Shown here piece by piece: positions 38,501 to 46,456 of a DNA stretch of 64,000 bases. Under the pieces are notes generated by a model. The model was not told the DNA's origin, searched no databases, and was given only the letters and a program-made list of their open reading frames with translations. Within the stretch, counting starts at the first letter, position 1. Every line of letters starts with the position of its first letter. Location: NCBI GenBank assembly GCA_964490745.1, contig CAZBDT010000001.1:1-64000 (forward strand), read 5' to 3'. The position numbers and the translations under genes were made by a program. Source of the DNA: Litorimonas sp964490745. GTDB lineage: Bacteria; Pseudomonadota; Alphaproteobacteria; Caulobacterales; Maricaulaceae.

Positions 38501-38684
38501 GCGTTTCGACAATGGACGCCGACGCGCCGGGATAGCGCGTGTCGATTGTTACGATGGGCGCATCAATATCCGGATATTCCCGCAAGGAGAGCCTATCAAA
38601 AGCAATGATGCCAAAGATCACCAGAATAAGTGAAATGACCGATGCAAAGACCGGTCGTTTGACAGAAATATCCGAAAGGATCAT
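35508..38684 (-). CDS. RND multidrug efflux pump, inner-membrane permease
   Basis: It is a proton-driven tripartite pump component of 1058 residues with 12 membrane helices. It starts MILSDISVKRPVFASVISLI with the HAE1 porter domain YPGASASIVETRITQIIEDR, and has the relay helix LVLAIGLVVDDAIVVLENI, which includes the paired aspartates for proton transfer. The second half repeats the fold (IGLAAKNGILIVEFANQ). The C-terminal tail is hydrophilic. It follows the fusion protein by 11 bp in the operon OMF-MFP-RND. The substrate is unknown. Confidence 0.94.
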   Translation of the reverse strand: MILSDISVKRPVFASVISLILVIFGIIAFDRLSLREYPDIDAPIVTIDTRYPGASASIVETRITQIIEDRIAGVEGIRFMNSTSSDGRSRISIEFGIDQDIDAAANDIRDRISGVLDNLPEEAEPPEVEKADSNDDVIMWLNLAGENMTVPELSDYAERYLVDRFSAVDGVARIRVSGSRNYALRVWIDRRKLAARNLTVNDIENALRRENIEAPAGTLESNKRIYTLRLNRAFRSAEQFAGLVIAEGDGDYLVRLGDVARVERGTEEDRNMFRGNGIPMVGLGVIKQSTANTVDVSEGARALADRLNETLPDGLSIERSFDSSVFISASIKEVYTTLAIAVGLVTLVIFLFLGSLRATLIPAITVPISLTATFIILFALGLSINLLTLLALVLAIGLVVDDAIVVLENIVRRINEYEETPLVAAYRGTRQVGFAVVATTLVLIAVFIPITFLEGDVGRLFREFALTIAAAVLFSSLLALTLTPMLASKLIKMKSRNSQSILMALPRAVDRVFAKVLVGYGWVIDRLLKRPILVGLVLVGLLGGAVYGVNNIQQEYVPIEDRGAFFVGVRGPEGASYAYMERYMDEIERRLLPYTESQNGQPEEVNRLLIRAPGFGGNSFNGGFVIVVLNDWSQRRPADEIIGEINGKLSDLPGIRAFARMRQGLGGGTGKPVQFVLGGPSYEILTEWRDIFVEALEADNPGLVDIDWDYKETQPQYRIEINYTRAADLGVTVDDIGRTLQTMLGGRRVTTFIEKGEEYDIILEGLRNEQNNPNDVSNIYVRSDRSGRLIPLSNLVSISPSADSASLNRYNRVRAITIEAGLADGAALGDVLDAMQARAREVLPQEASIDFKGQSLDFKTSGSSIIFVFATGLVIVFLVLAAQFESYRHPLIIILTVPATVAGGLLGLWLTGNSLNIYTQIGLIMLIGLAAKNGILIVEFANQLRDDGMDFDEAIKTSAMTRFRPIVMTGLTTAAGAVPLLISSGAGSETRAAIGVVILFGVIAAAIVCVLFVPTAYALIARGSGSPQDVARRLKSEAEDKPDRDKPGEYNPIPAPAE

Positions 38685-38695
38685 AGCGACTTTCC

Positions 38696-39811
38696 CTACG
38701 GATTTCTGGCGGTGGATGTACCGAAGCCGGCTGTGCGATCATTTTTTGGTGTCTCAGTCTTTCGCCCTGACGGGCTCAGCAGGGACTTGCTCTCAATTTT
38801 AATTTCGCTCCCATCTCGGACGCGGATCACACCTTCTGAAATTATTCTATCATTTGCATTCAGACCGGAAACAACCTCGATCAAGCCCTTTTCTAATGCA
38901 CCGAGCTCCACTTCCGTTCGGTTGGCCGTGATTGCTCCATCCGTCTCATCAACTTTGAAAACGAATGTTTTAGGGCCGATAGGCTGGACGGCCTCTTCCG
39001 GGATCGCAAGGCTGGTCCGCGGGTCGGCTGTCAGGACAATTTCCATAAACATGCCAGATATCAAAACGCGGTCAGGGTTTGGTAAAGTCGCGCGGACCCT
39101 GATCGACCGAGAGACGGGGTCAATCGCGTTGTCAATCGTCGCAATTTCGCCATCAAACGTCATGCCTGGCAGGTCATCAGTCCGCGCAACGATCTTTGTT
39201 CCCGGTTTTAATGAGCGTAAGAATGTAGAGGGGACGGCAAATTCAAGGTTCATTTCACTATCATCAATGAGCCGGGCCACGGGGTCACCGGGACGCACAA
39301 AAGATCCGACACTAACCTGACGAAATCCTAAAACGCCGTCAAAGGGGGCTACCAAAACACGGTCTTTTTGCCGAGACTGAACAGCCCGTAATTGGGCATT
39401 CGCTGCGTTCACATTGCGTTTGGCCTCATCCAACTCCGCTTGAGACACGGCCTTGCGGGCGACCAAACGTTCGATCCGTTCTAATTGTTGCGCGGCTTCC
39501 GCGGCGGTCGCATCCGCAGCTTCCGTCAAAGCGATTTGTTCTCTTTGCGCAAGAGACAAAAGCGTTTTACCTTTGCGCACGCGTTGACCATCATCGAAGT
39601 AAAGCGATTGCACGCGATCTGCTGTATTTAGCGTGAGGTCGACAACCTCTTTTGGTTCCAACGTGCCAAGGGCTTCTATACGAATTGAAAATTCCCGTTC
39701 AATAACGGGTTCTACGAAAACACTAGCTGGGCCGCGTTGTGCATGTGCAAATTGAGACAGCGCAATCATGGCTGTCATCACGAAAAAGCAGAAGAAAAAT
39801 CTAAAAGTCAT
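38696..39811 (-). CDS. RND efflux periplasmic adaptor (membrane fusion protein)
   Basis: The 371-residue protein has an N-terminal signal (FFCFFVMTAMIALSQFAHAQ). The lipoyl half-motif (LYFDDGQRVRKGKTLLSL), an alpha-helical hairpin (about 85-130) and the second lipoyl half (VLVAPFDGVLGFRQVSVGSF) are in the usual order. Beta-barrel and membrane-proximal domains follow. It lies between the outer-membrane factor and the permease genes and bridges them across the periplasm. Confidence 0.93.
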   Translation of the reverse strand: MTFRFFFCFFVMTAMIALSQFAHAQRGPASVFVEPVIEREFSIRIEALGTLEPKEVVDLTLNTADRVQSLYFDDGQRVRKGKTLLSLAQREQIALTEAADATAAEAAQQLERIERLVARKAVSQAELDEAKRNVNAANAQLRAVQSRQKDRVLVAPFDGVLGFRQVSVGSFVRPGDPVARLIDDSEMNLEFAVPSTFLRSLKPGTKIVARTDDLPGMTFDGEIATIDNAIDPVSRSIRVRATLPNPDRVLISGMFMEIVLTADPRTSLAIPEEAVQPIGPKTFVFKVDETDGAITANRTEVELGALEKGLIEVVSGLNANDRIISEGVIRVRDGSEIKIESKSLLSPSGRKTETPKNDRTAGFGTSTARNP

Positions 39812-39859
39812 ATTCTCTCACACTGGTGCCTGTAAAGGCGATCCTTAAAATAGGCAGAC

Positions 39860-41269
39860 TCATAACCCGCCTAGCTCTCTATACGTTAGAATAGCGAGTC
39901 GAGTTGTTTGGAGTTCATTCTGTGCAAGCCTGTCTTCCGCATTGAGGAGTGTGCGCTGCGCATCTAAGACGTCCAAAAAATCATCGAGACCTTCGTCGAA
40001 CCGAAGTCTAGCCAGCTCAACCGCCTCCCGCGCAGAAAAAACGGCGCGCTCGAGATCGGCGCGGCGTTGGCGCTCATTCACAAAAGCAGATAAAGCGACT
40101 TCTACATCTGACAAGGCCTGCAAAACCGTTTGCGCATAAACGGCGTAAGCGCGCTCCGTTTGCGCATCGGCAATATCAATATCGGCCCGCACGCGGCGCA
40201 AGTCAGGGCCTTCCCAATTGATGACAGGCCCGAGACCAAAACCTACTCCCGAAAACGACCCTAAACGGTCCCCGCCGCCAAAGACAGAGGACAAGTCTAT
40301 GCTAAAGCTAAGGGTCGGGAATAAGCGGGCGCGGTCAACATCTCCCAAAGCTAAGCGTCTGGCGATCTCTGCCTCGGCTGCGCGAATATCTGGACGCCGT
40401 CGAATGAGGTCTGCAGGTGAACCGAGCGCTATAGCAGATATTAATGAAGGAATTGGGCGTACATTCTCTCGCAAGCCTTTTACGACTATATCAGGTTGGC
40501 TGGCAGATCCGCCCGTGAGCACAGCGAGCCGACTGATTGAGCTGTCAATCACAGCCTGGAAGCTCGGAAGCTGTGCAAGTGTCGTCCGATATTGGGCGTC
40601 GGCGCGGTTAACGTCCAAGGCCGTCGCGCGCCCGTTCTCAAAAAGCTCATTAAGCAGATCGAGACTTTGTGCCTGTGTCTGCGCATTGTCACGTGCGACC
40701 TGCAAACGCTTTTGCGCGCCACGCAAATCGGCAAAGGCCAAAGCGGTTTCACTACTGACGATAACGGCAACATCACGCCGTGCCTGCTCTGCGGACTCGA
40801 CGCTGAACTCGGCGGCTTTGATGAGAGATGCGATGCGGTCAAATGCATCAAATTCCCAGCGCGCGCCGAGCCCCCCAGAGGCAGATGTTATCAAGCTCGC
40901 ATTTTGTGCCGGGGGGCGACTTATCCTCGCGCCGATATTGCTGTTTGTACTGTAGCTCTTTTCCAAACGCTGCCTAGCAAGACCCGCTTGTGCAATCTGA
41001 ACATTGGACTGAGCAACATCAAGCTCGCGATTTTGCGTCAAAGACATTTCAATGAGCTGTGTCAGGATGGGATCATTGAACCCGGACCACCACTGGCTCG
41101 ACATTGGCAGACTATTACCTTCAGCATTAAAGAATTGCTTCGGAGCAGATTCGATAGCGTCAGTTTCAGCGGGCCTGACAGGTCGCTCAGGCGCATTTAT
41201 AGACGCACAACCTGCTATGCTTAAAACACTAAGCCCTGCGGCAACGGAAAATGTTAAAAATTTGAGCAA
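39860..41269 (-). CDS. Outer-membrane factor of RND pump (NodT/OprM family), lipoprotein
   Basis: The 469-residue protein has a lipobox SIAGC (Cys21) and two OEP repeats (about 65-255 and 275-465) with IAQAGLARQRLEKSYS, RRPDIRAAEAEIARRLA and YAVYAQTVLQALSDVEVALSA. I accept the TTG start at 41269 behind AGGGAA. It is the first gene of the OMF-MFP-RND operon and forms the exit duct. Confidence 0.92.
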   Translation of the reverse strand: MLKFLTFSVAAGLSVLSIAGCASINAPERPVRPAETDAIESAPKQFFNAEGNSLPMSSQWWSGFNDPILTQLIEMSLTQNRELDVAQSNVQIAQAGLARQRLEKSYSTNSNIGARISRPPAQNASLITSASGGLGARWEFDAFDRIASLIKAAEFSVESAEQARRDVAVIVSSETALAFADLRGAQKRLQVARDNAQTQAQSLDLLNELFENGRATALDVNRADAQYRTTLAQLPSFQAVIDSSISRLAVLTGGSASQPDIVVKGLRENVRPIPSLISAIALGSPADLIRRRPDIRAAEAEIARRLALGDVDRARLFPTLSFSIDLSSVFGGGDRLGSFSGVGFGLGPVINWEGPDLRRVRADIDIADAQTERAYAVYAQTVLQALSDVEVALSAFVNERQRRADLERAVFSAREAVELARLRFDEGLDDFLDVLDAQRTLLNAEDRLAQNELQTTRLAILTYRELGGL

Positions 41270-41595
41270 TGCATTGTTTCCCTAGTTTTATGCCTACGTT
41301 TCAATGCGCGATATTGTTCCTTCAAAATTGGACATGAACGTCACAAATAGTTGAAGACTGCGAAATGTAACGGACCTAATAGTTTTCTAAAACAATGCGC
41401 AGCGAAAAAGGAGCGATAGATTTTACATCCTTCAATCCTTTTCGTGAGTTGAACAAAGTTCAATTCATATGTGTTAGATGGGTTGTTTCGCAGACTGTTG
41501 AGCAGAAAGGGACAAACTTTTTATCAATCTTGACATAAAAACATATGTAGAGAGTTACGCGAAAACGACGTGTGCACCCAAAACAATCGTGATTG
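41270..41595. other. Intergenic region between efflux operon and GT4 gene
   Basis: These 326 bp hold the promoter of the efflux operon (minus strand) and the 3' end of the GT4 operon. I found no clear operator, terminator or gene in it. Confidence 0.4.
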
Positions 41596-42861
41596 TTAGT
41601 TTAATCTCAGCATTGATCGTGGAACCTCAACTTCTTCGAGACGCAGAGCAGCATTTTTTGCATTTCGTAAAACATTAAAATTCCCCGATTTGGTTTTTTT
41701 AAGAAGCTGTAGTTGAATAGACGCAACGGTCTCCATCGTAACGCCTTTCGAAACATGGATATTATTTTCTGCATAGCTTTGCCCAAGCCCCGGTTTTTGG
41801 AAGCATTCCGCTATAGAATTTTCGAGCGCTTTTTGATCCAACGGCGTGAAGTTAAAACCCTTTAGCCCTTCACGCTCAGTCACATCAATGAAATCACCCA
41901 TCATCGGGTAGGCCGCAGGTGTTCCGTAGATTGCAGCCTGATGCAACACGCCGGAGCTTCCCGTTGTACTGTCGTAGTCAAATATTGCGAGTTTGGCCTG
42001 AGTAAAGAATGATGCGACATCTTCTTCTGCTACATAACCGTGGAAGACGATATTTGGATCAGCTTTGTGATCATTTCTTAAAGCGTCTAGATATCCAGGT
42101 GTTGCAGGGTGATCACTTCCCCCAATAACGAGTTTGATTTTATCTGCGTCGTTCCGAGACGCATTTAAGTTTTGGATTGCACCAATTGTTCGTTCAAGTT
42201 TTTTGTACGTTCCAAACTTTCCCATTGTGACGACGGTATTTTCTCGCTCAACCAATTCAGAAATATGAATTTGAGACGCTAATGGAAAAGAACCATGAGG
42301 AACCATAAAGGCATTCTTCGCTTTGTACTTTTCTTTCAATATATTCCAGAAGCTATCCAATGTGACGGTCATAAAACCCGACATCAACATGGCTTTCGTC
42401 ACAAAATAACTTGCCGTACCAACAAGCTTTTGTCGGAATTGGCTTTTTGCGAGATTAGTTTTGCTGAGATCGACAGCCTCCACCAAATTATGCATAATGA
42501 CGCCGGACGGCAGGCCTAATTTTTGAGAAATGGTCGGTGTCAATAAGCCAAGGGCGGCGGGAATTTCGCTATCACCGAAGGAAGCCGTTTGAAGATTGTA
42601 CAAAGCGCCTTCGACCTGAGCTGACTTGAGCGTCCGTATGATGTTGAGGGCTGCGAGCGGATCATTAAACCGCCAGACGCGCTTCACCTCAACCTTAGGA
42701 CCTAAGTTAAGTTCCGGTGCCTCGCCTTTATATTTGTCCGCAATCACGATGATTTTCTCAATGTCCGGGCGGGCTGCGAATGCGTTGACGAGATGAAGTC
42801 CGTACTCATTCAAGGAACCAGTGCTTGGTGGGAAGGCTGTAACAATAGCGAGAGTTTTCAT
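41596..42861 (-). CDS. GT4-like glycosyltransferase
   Basis: The 421-residue GT-B protein has an N-terminal AIVTAFPPSTGSLNEYGLHLV (typical of GT4 start loops) and a C-terminal nucleotide-sugar half: VVTMGKFGTYKKLERTIGAI, VIGGSDHPATPGYLDALR and DYDSTTGSSGVLHQAAIYGTP. The last block replaces the common EX7E region, so the donor site is divergent. It is the last gene of the minus-strand operon that starts with the Ig-like protein, 14 bp after the GH5-like gene. It probably adds a sugar in polysaccharide assembly; the donor is unknown. Confidence 0.78.
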   Translation of the reverse strand: MKTLAIVTAFPPSTGSLNEYGLHLVNAFAARPDIEKIIVIADKYKGEAPELNLGPKVEVKRVWRFNDPLAALNIIRTLKSAQVEGALYNLQTASFGDSEIPAALGLLTPTISQKLGLPSGVIMHNLVEAVDLSKTNLAKSQFRQKLVGTASYFVTKAMLMSGFMTVTLDSFWNILKEKYKAKNAFMVPHGSFPLASQIHISELVERENTVVTMGKFGTYKKLERTIGAIQNLNASRNDADKIKLVIGGSDHPATPGYLDALRNDHKADPNIVFHGYVAEEDVASFFTQAKLAIFDYDSTTGSSGVLHQAAIYGTPAAYPMMGDFIDVTEREGLKGFNFTPLDQKALENSIAECFQKPGLGQSYAENNIHVSKGVTMETVASIQLQLLKKTKSGNFNVLRNAKNAALRLEEVEVPRSMLRLN

Positions 42862-42875
42862 GGTAGTTTCCTAAT

Positions 42876-44393
42876 CTATTTTTTATGAGTTGATTGAAGA
42901 GCGACGGATGTTGCATGTGATTGAAACACGAATTTTGACGGGCGAGATGAGCCATCAGGGCGCAGGAGGCCAAAGTGTCTTTGTTGGGCTTTACGCCATG
43001 GCCGCCTCCCCACAACCTCACTGCCCACATGATCAAAGTCATTTAACGTCCAGACAAATACGCCCTGCGCCGCGGTTGACTGTGCTAACTGGCTTTTTAA
43101 ACGCGAGGCTTGCTTGGCTTCTGCTGATCGCGTTGAACGAAATGGAGACCAGATCGTTGATCCTATTTCGGTAATCATGACAGGTTTTCGGCCAACTTCA
43201 GATTTTATGACATTTAAACGTTCAGCAAGGCCATTTACCTTTCCGTACTCATGATACGTTATGAAATCGACGACGTCTTCTAAACCCAATGCTGCTTCTG
43301 GATTTGACCAGCCAATCGTTACCGGAATGTCTGGATATTGAATTTGAATATGACGCACCATGACTGTCAGCCAAGCTTTGACGACATCTTCTCCCCATGT
43401 CGAAAAATCGAGATCAGCCTGGTTTTTAAGGTCGACGCCTAAGATAGCCGGATGACCAGATATGTCTGCAAGCACGCGATCAATATGATCCACGTCGCGT
43501 GTTATATTTGATAAAGTGTAATCCGGGCGAAGATCAAATAGCGTTACAAGCACTTGAATATCTAGCGTGGAACAAAGATCTAAAAATACGCGAAGCTTAG
43601 CTTGGGCTTCCTCTTTCGTAAAACTATCGTCAAAATAGTCGTGGTTAAGAAATATACGGACAGAGTTAGCGCCCATATTATTTATGTTTTCGAGATCAGA
43701 CTGAATCTCTTCAATAGGGAAATCTATCCAAAACTCTTTCCAAGAGGCGGAAGCAGGATAATAATTTACGCCAATGAAGTGGGTCGAAAGTTTAGTCTCA
43801 AATTTGCCATTTCGATCCTTGAAGTCTAAAACTGTTTCATCGAGGACTTCTGACGTTTTCTGAACCCATCCATTTTGCGTTTGATAGAACCTAAATAATC
43901 GTGTCTCATTAGCTATTTCGTCAACAGATAAAGTTTCGGATTTAGGATCAGACTTCAGTGTAACGCGCAAACTTGTCTCTTCCACATTTGCGATCCGTAA
44001 ATCTTTATTTGTGTGTAGTTCACGAAATTCCCGTTTTAATCGAAACGGGACTTTGCAAGGCTCTTTTGATAACCGACAGTCTGCCGCCTGTGCTGCTTCC
44101 AACGCCTGCCCCGTGACGACAATGTCTGAAGTCTGCGCCCAGCTGGATTTCCCAACATCCATAACGATTGTTGTGAGTTTCTCACGCGCCTGAATAGGAA
44201 GAATAAACGCCTCACCCACCCAACTTTGGTCTGGTAGTGAAGCGGGTGAGTTTAAATGCTCATGTAAATAATCATTCGACCTAATTGGTGTTTCTAGAAT
44301 GCTGGATATAAAACCTGCAAATACAATGCCTGAGAGTAGCATGCCTATCGCGAACGGCACCCGCTTGCTTGAATGTGCCAATAAAAGAGTCAT
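42876..44393 (-). CDS. GH5-like glycosidase homologue with Gln in place of the acid/base Glu
   Basis: I chose the ATG at 44393 (MTLLLAHSSKRV), which has AGAGG before it and overlaps the previous stop by 4 bp. It gives 505 residues: one N-terminal membrane anchor (about 14-33), a beta-rich region (about 40-200) and a TIM barrel (about 205-470). The barrel looks GH5/GH39-like: HFIGVNYYPASASWKEFW, MGANSVRIFLNHDYF, DLKNQADLDF, PVMITEIGSTIW. The nucleophile position is E409. The acid/base position, normally NE, is Q325 (codon CAG). It may be a sugar-binding or transglycosylating protein, or need an external nucleophile. It is in a polysaccharide cluster, second gene of its operon. Confidence 0.72.
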   Translation of the reverse strand: MTLLLAHSSKRVPFAIGMLLSGIVFAGFISSILETPIRSNDYLHEHLNSPASLPDQSWVGEAFILPIQAREKLTTIVMDVGKSSWAQTSDIVVTGQALEAAQAADCRLSKEPCKVPFRLKREFRELHTNKDLRIANVEETSLRVTLKSDPKSETLSVDEIANETRLFRFYQTQNGWVQKTSEVLDETVLDFKDRNGKFETKLSTHFIGVNYYPASASWKEFWIDFPIEEIQSDLENINNMGANSVRIFLNHDYFDDSFTKEEAQAKLRVFLDLCSTLDIQVLVTLFDLRPDYTLSNITRDVDHIDRVLADISGHPAILGVDLKNQADLDFSTWGEDVVKAWLTVMVRHIQIQYPDIPVTIGWSNPEAALGLEDVVDFITYHEYGKVNGLAERLNVIKSEVGRKPVMITEIGSTIWSPFRSTRSAEAKQASRLKSQLAQSTAAQGVFVWTLNDFDHVGSEVVGRRPWRKAQQRHFGLLRPDGSSRPSKFVFQSHATSVALQSTHKK

Positions 44394-45073
44394 GCTGCCT
44401 CTCCTCGCCCAGCGCAAAATTCTGAAAGTTCAGTAGAAAAAACTTCAACATTTTTAAGGACAGCCCTGATTCTTAACGGAACCGTATAGGCACTCGGACA
44501 AATACTCACATGGGCTAATCGACCGTTTGAAAGATGCGTGAATTCTGATTGCTTCACCCCAGTTTGGTCGAACCAATCGAGAGCGATCAGTGTTTGGTCA
44601 GTTAACGGGTTCCCGAACGCATCGCGTATGACAGCAGAGGTGAGGTCTACGACATTAGCATCTCTGGACGGCTCAACATCAAATTCAAATGAAATTGGGG
44701 CGGCCGCTACGACCATAACAGATGATGGGTTCGAAACCAAATTACCCGAAATAGCATTGAACGTCATTCTACCCGCTCTGTGTTGCGCGGGAACATCAAA
44801 TGACACTAACCCTTGCAGTACTTTTCCGGAGAGTGAAACAAACTCGCTATCGGACATGTAAGTCAGCTCCACTGTTTCATCATGTGAGCTTCCCCCCAAA
44901 AGATTTGTCTTTTCGATTGTCACAGAGATGGTCTGACCAGGCGTAACAGACTGAGGCCCCGCATAGACTTGTATTTTGCCAAACGGTTCCTGCCCCTGCG
45001 CCGCCGTAGCGGAAAAGCTGGCACCCATAATGAGTGATAGAAGGGATAGAGAAAATTTTATACGTTTCGTCAT
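44390..45073 (-). CDS. Secreted Ig-like protein of unknown function
   Basis: I chose the ATG at 45073 (MTKRIKFSLSLLSL), with a signal peptide ending at about AAQGQE. The longer start would add 18 residues without a signal-like pattern. The 227-residue product has two or so beta-sandwich units: VYAGPQSVTPGQTISVTIEK and FEFDVEPSRDANVVDLTSAV, resembling Ig-like or invasin-type repeats. There are two cysteines near the C-terminal end. It is the first gene after the sigma-54 promoter at 45108-45123. A periplasmic or exported role in polysaccharide handling is inferred from context. Confidence 0.6.
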   Translation of the reverse strand: MTKRIKFSLSLLSLIMGASFSATAAQGQEPFGKIQVYAGPQSVTPGQTISVTIEKTNLLGGSSHDETVELTYMSDSEFVSLSGKVLQGLVSFDVPAQHRAGRMTFNAISGNLVSNPSSVMVVAAAPISFEFDVEPSRDANVVDLTSAVIRDAFGNPLTDQTLIALDWFDQTGVKQSEFTHLSNGRLAHVSICPSAYTVPLRIRAVLKNVEVFSTELSEFCAGRGEAA

Positions 45074-45107
45074 AAGCCTTTTCTTTGCGAAGTTGCCTAT
45101 GACAGGT

Positions 45108-45123
45108 TGCAATGGATGTGCCG
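45108..45123 (-). promoter_or_regulatory. Sigma-54 (-24/-12) promoter for the minus-strand operon
   Basis: On the minus strand CGGCACATCCATTGCA has GG and GC separated by exactly 10 bp, matching YTGGCACG-N4-TTGCW closely (GGCAC and TTGCA kept). The expected start is near 45097, 24 nt before the ATG at 45073. Confidence 0.78.
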
Positions 45124-45173
45124 CCAAATATGCCTATTTTCAAGGTTCAATTCAGTAAAATTGCAAAATCAGC

Positions 45174-45188
45174 TTTGCGAAATGCGAA
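45174..45188. promoter_or_regulatory. Candidate enhancer (UAS) between the divergent operons
   Basis: TTTGCGAAATGCGAA, read on the minus strand as TTCGCATTTCGCAAA, agrees at 12 of 15 positions with the palindrome at 50915-50929. It sits midway (about 50 bp each way) between the two sigma-54 promoters. A TTTGCAAA palindrome is also at 45201-45208. Confidence 0.5.
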
Positions 45189-45237
45189 TGTCTTTTTTGA
45201 TTTGCAAAGAAATCATCCAAAAACAAAGCGAAAATCG

Positions 45238-45253
45238 CGGTCTGGTATTTGCG
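45238..45253 (+). promoter_or_regulatory. Sigma-54 promoter for the GT2-flippase-GT-C operon
   Basis: CGGTCTGGTATTTGCG has GG (45239-45240) and GC (45251-45252) spaced by 10 bp with TTTGC at the -12 element. The -24 element is less perfect than the other two. The start would be near 45264, 19 nt before the ATG at 45283. Confidence 0.65.
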
Positions 45254-45282
45254 TAGTATTTTCCAAACAATTGGAGACTAAT

Positions 45283-46455
45283 ATGACCAAACAAAAAATC
45301 AGATCGTCAGAATCTTACCCAGAAAAGCCGGCTTTAAAGCCCGCGACTTGGAAGCATGATAGAACATCAATTATCATTCCCTGCTATAATGAAGCCAATA
45401 GATTGCATCTGGAAGTATTCCTAAGTTTCGCCCGTAAAAATCCGAAAATATCCTTTGTATTTGTAGATGACGGCTCAAAAGATTTTACCATTAATTTGCT
45501 GTGCGGCGCAATGGCGGCCTTACCTGAACAAGTTGATGTTCTTACAATGGCTCGAAATGCGGGGAAGGCAGAGGCCGTTCGTCATGGACTAAAATTCGCT
45601 GCAAAACGTGGGGATAAATATATCGCCTTTTTAGATGCTGATCTGGCAACCCCGCTCAACGCAATTAATGACTTCATCTCGGTTGCTGACCGTTTAGATA
45701 ATATTGATGTGGTTTTCGGATCCCGCGCTGGCGGTCTGGGCCGCCGTGTTTACAGAGACCTACATCGTAAACTTATCTCGCTAGTTTGTGCATCGATGGG
45801 CAGATTGGCGACAGGTCTAGCTTTAAAAGATACGCAATGCGGAGCGAAATTATTCCGCAATACCGAGCACCTTATCAATTGCCTTGAGGTACCTTTCACC
45901 GCTGGCTGGTTATTTGATGTGGAACTCTTTCTAAGGATTTCTAATCCGGATAAACGTGAGCGGAAAAATTTCTTTGAATACCCGGTTCTAGAATGGACCG
46001 AAATTCCAGGATCTAACATCAAGATTTCAGATGTCATTAAGGGCGGCTTAAAAATGATGTCGCTTATATTTAGCCAATGGAAAATTAGAGCTCGATTTAA
46101 AAATAGACGTATCTTGCATGCACCTTTGTCGACCCAGCGCCTTCGGTCTGGAGAAGTTATAAGCGCACAAAGCATTCGTGCGATGGAAGCCATAGTCTCC
46201 GATGAAAAAGATCATATCAGTTTAGATTTTTCCAATGTCAAAACATTGGGACCATCTGTTTTTACAACGCTTACAGAGGTTTGTGAAAGCCTTTCAGCGC
46301 AAGGTAAGGAGGTCTCCATTTTTCTTCCCGATGACGCAGATATCTTATCGGCAGCGAGACGTTCCTCAATCACTGCACTCTTTAACTGCACAATTCAGAC
46401 ACGTCTTCCGAGCCATTTCATGACAAACTCCCGTTTCTCGTTCTCGGAGGCTTAA
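45283..46455 (+). CDS. GT2 glycosyltransferase with C-terminal STAS-like domain
   Basis: I chose the ATG at 45283 (MTKQKIRSSE), behind GGAGA and downstream of the sigma-54 promoter; the upstream ATG at 45112 would start before that promoter. The 390-residue protein has a GT2 fold like dolichol-phosphate mannose synthase: SIIIPCYNEA (29-38), VDDGSKD (61-67) and FLDADLATP (DAD at 118-120), then DTQCGAKLFR. After about residue 282 comes a STAS-like segment: ISLDFSNVKTLGPSVFTTLT (312-331) and a sheet/helix pattern to the end. STAS domains bind nucleotides or act as phospho-switches in anti-sigma antagonists. The fusion is unusual. Confidence 0.82.
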   Translation: MTKQKIRSSESYPEKPALKPATWKHDRTSIIIPCYNEANRLHLEVFLSFARKNPKISFVFVDDGSKDFTINLLCGAMAALPEQVDVLTMARNAGKAEAVRHGLKFAAKRGDKYIAFLDADLATPLNAINDFISVADRLDNIDVVFGSRAGGLGRRVYRDLHRKLISLVCASMGRLATGLALKDTQCGAKLFRNTEHLINCLEVPFTAGWLFDVELFLRISNPDKRERKNFFEYPVLEWTEIPGSNIKISDVIKGGLKMMSLIFSQWKIRARFKNRRILHAPLSTQRLRSGEVISAQSIRAMEAIVSDEKDHISLDFSNVKTLGPSVFTTLTEVCESLSAQGKEVSIFLPDDADILSAARRSSITALFNCTIQTRLPSHFMTNSRFSFSEA

Positions 46456-46456
46456 A

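Noticed and set aside
40218..41224. Plus-strand frames opposite the outer-membrane factor gene
   Set aside because: They are shadows of a clear NodT-type gene in the opposite direction.
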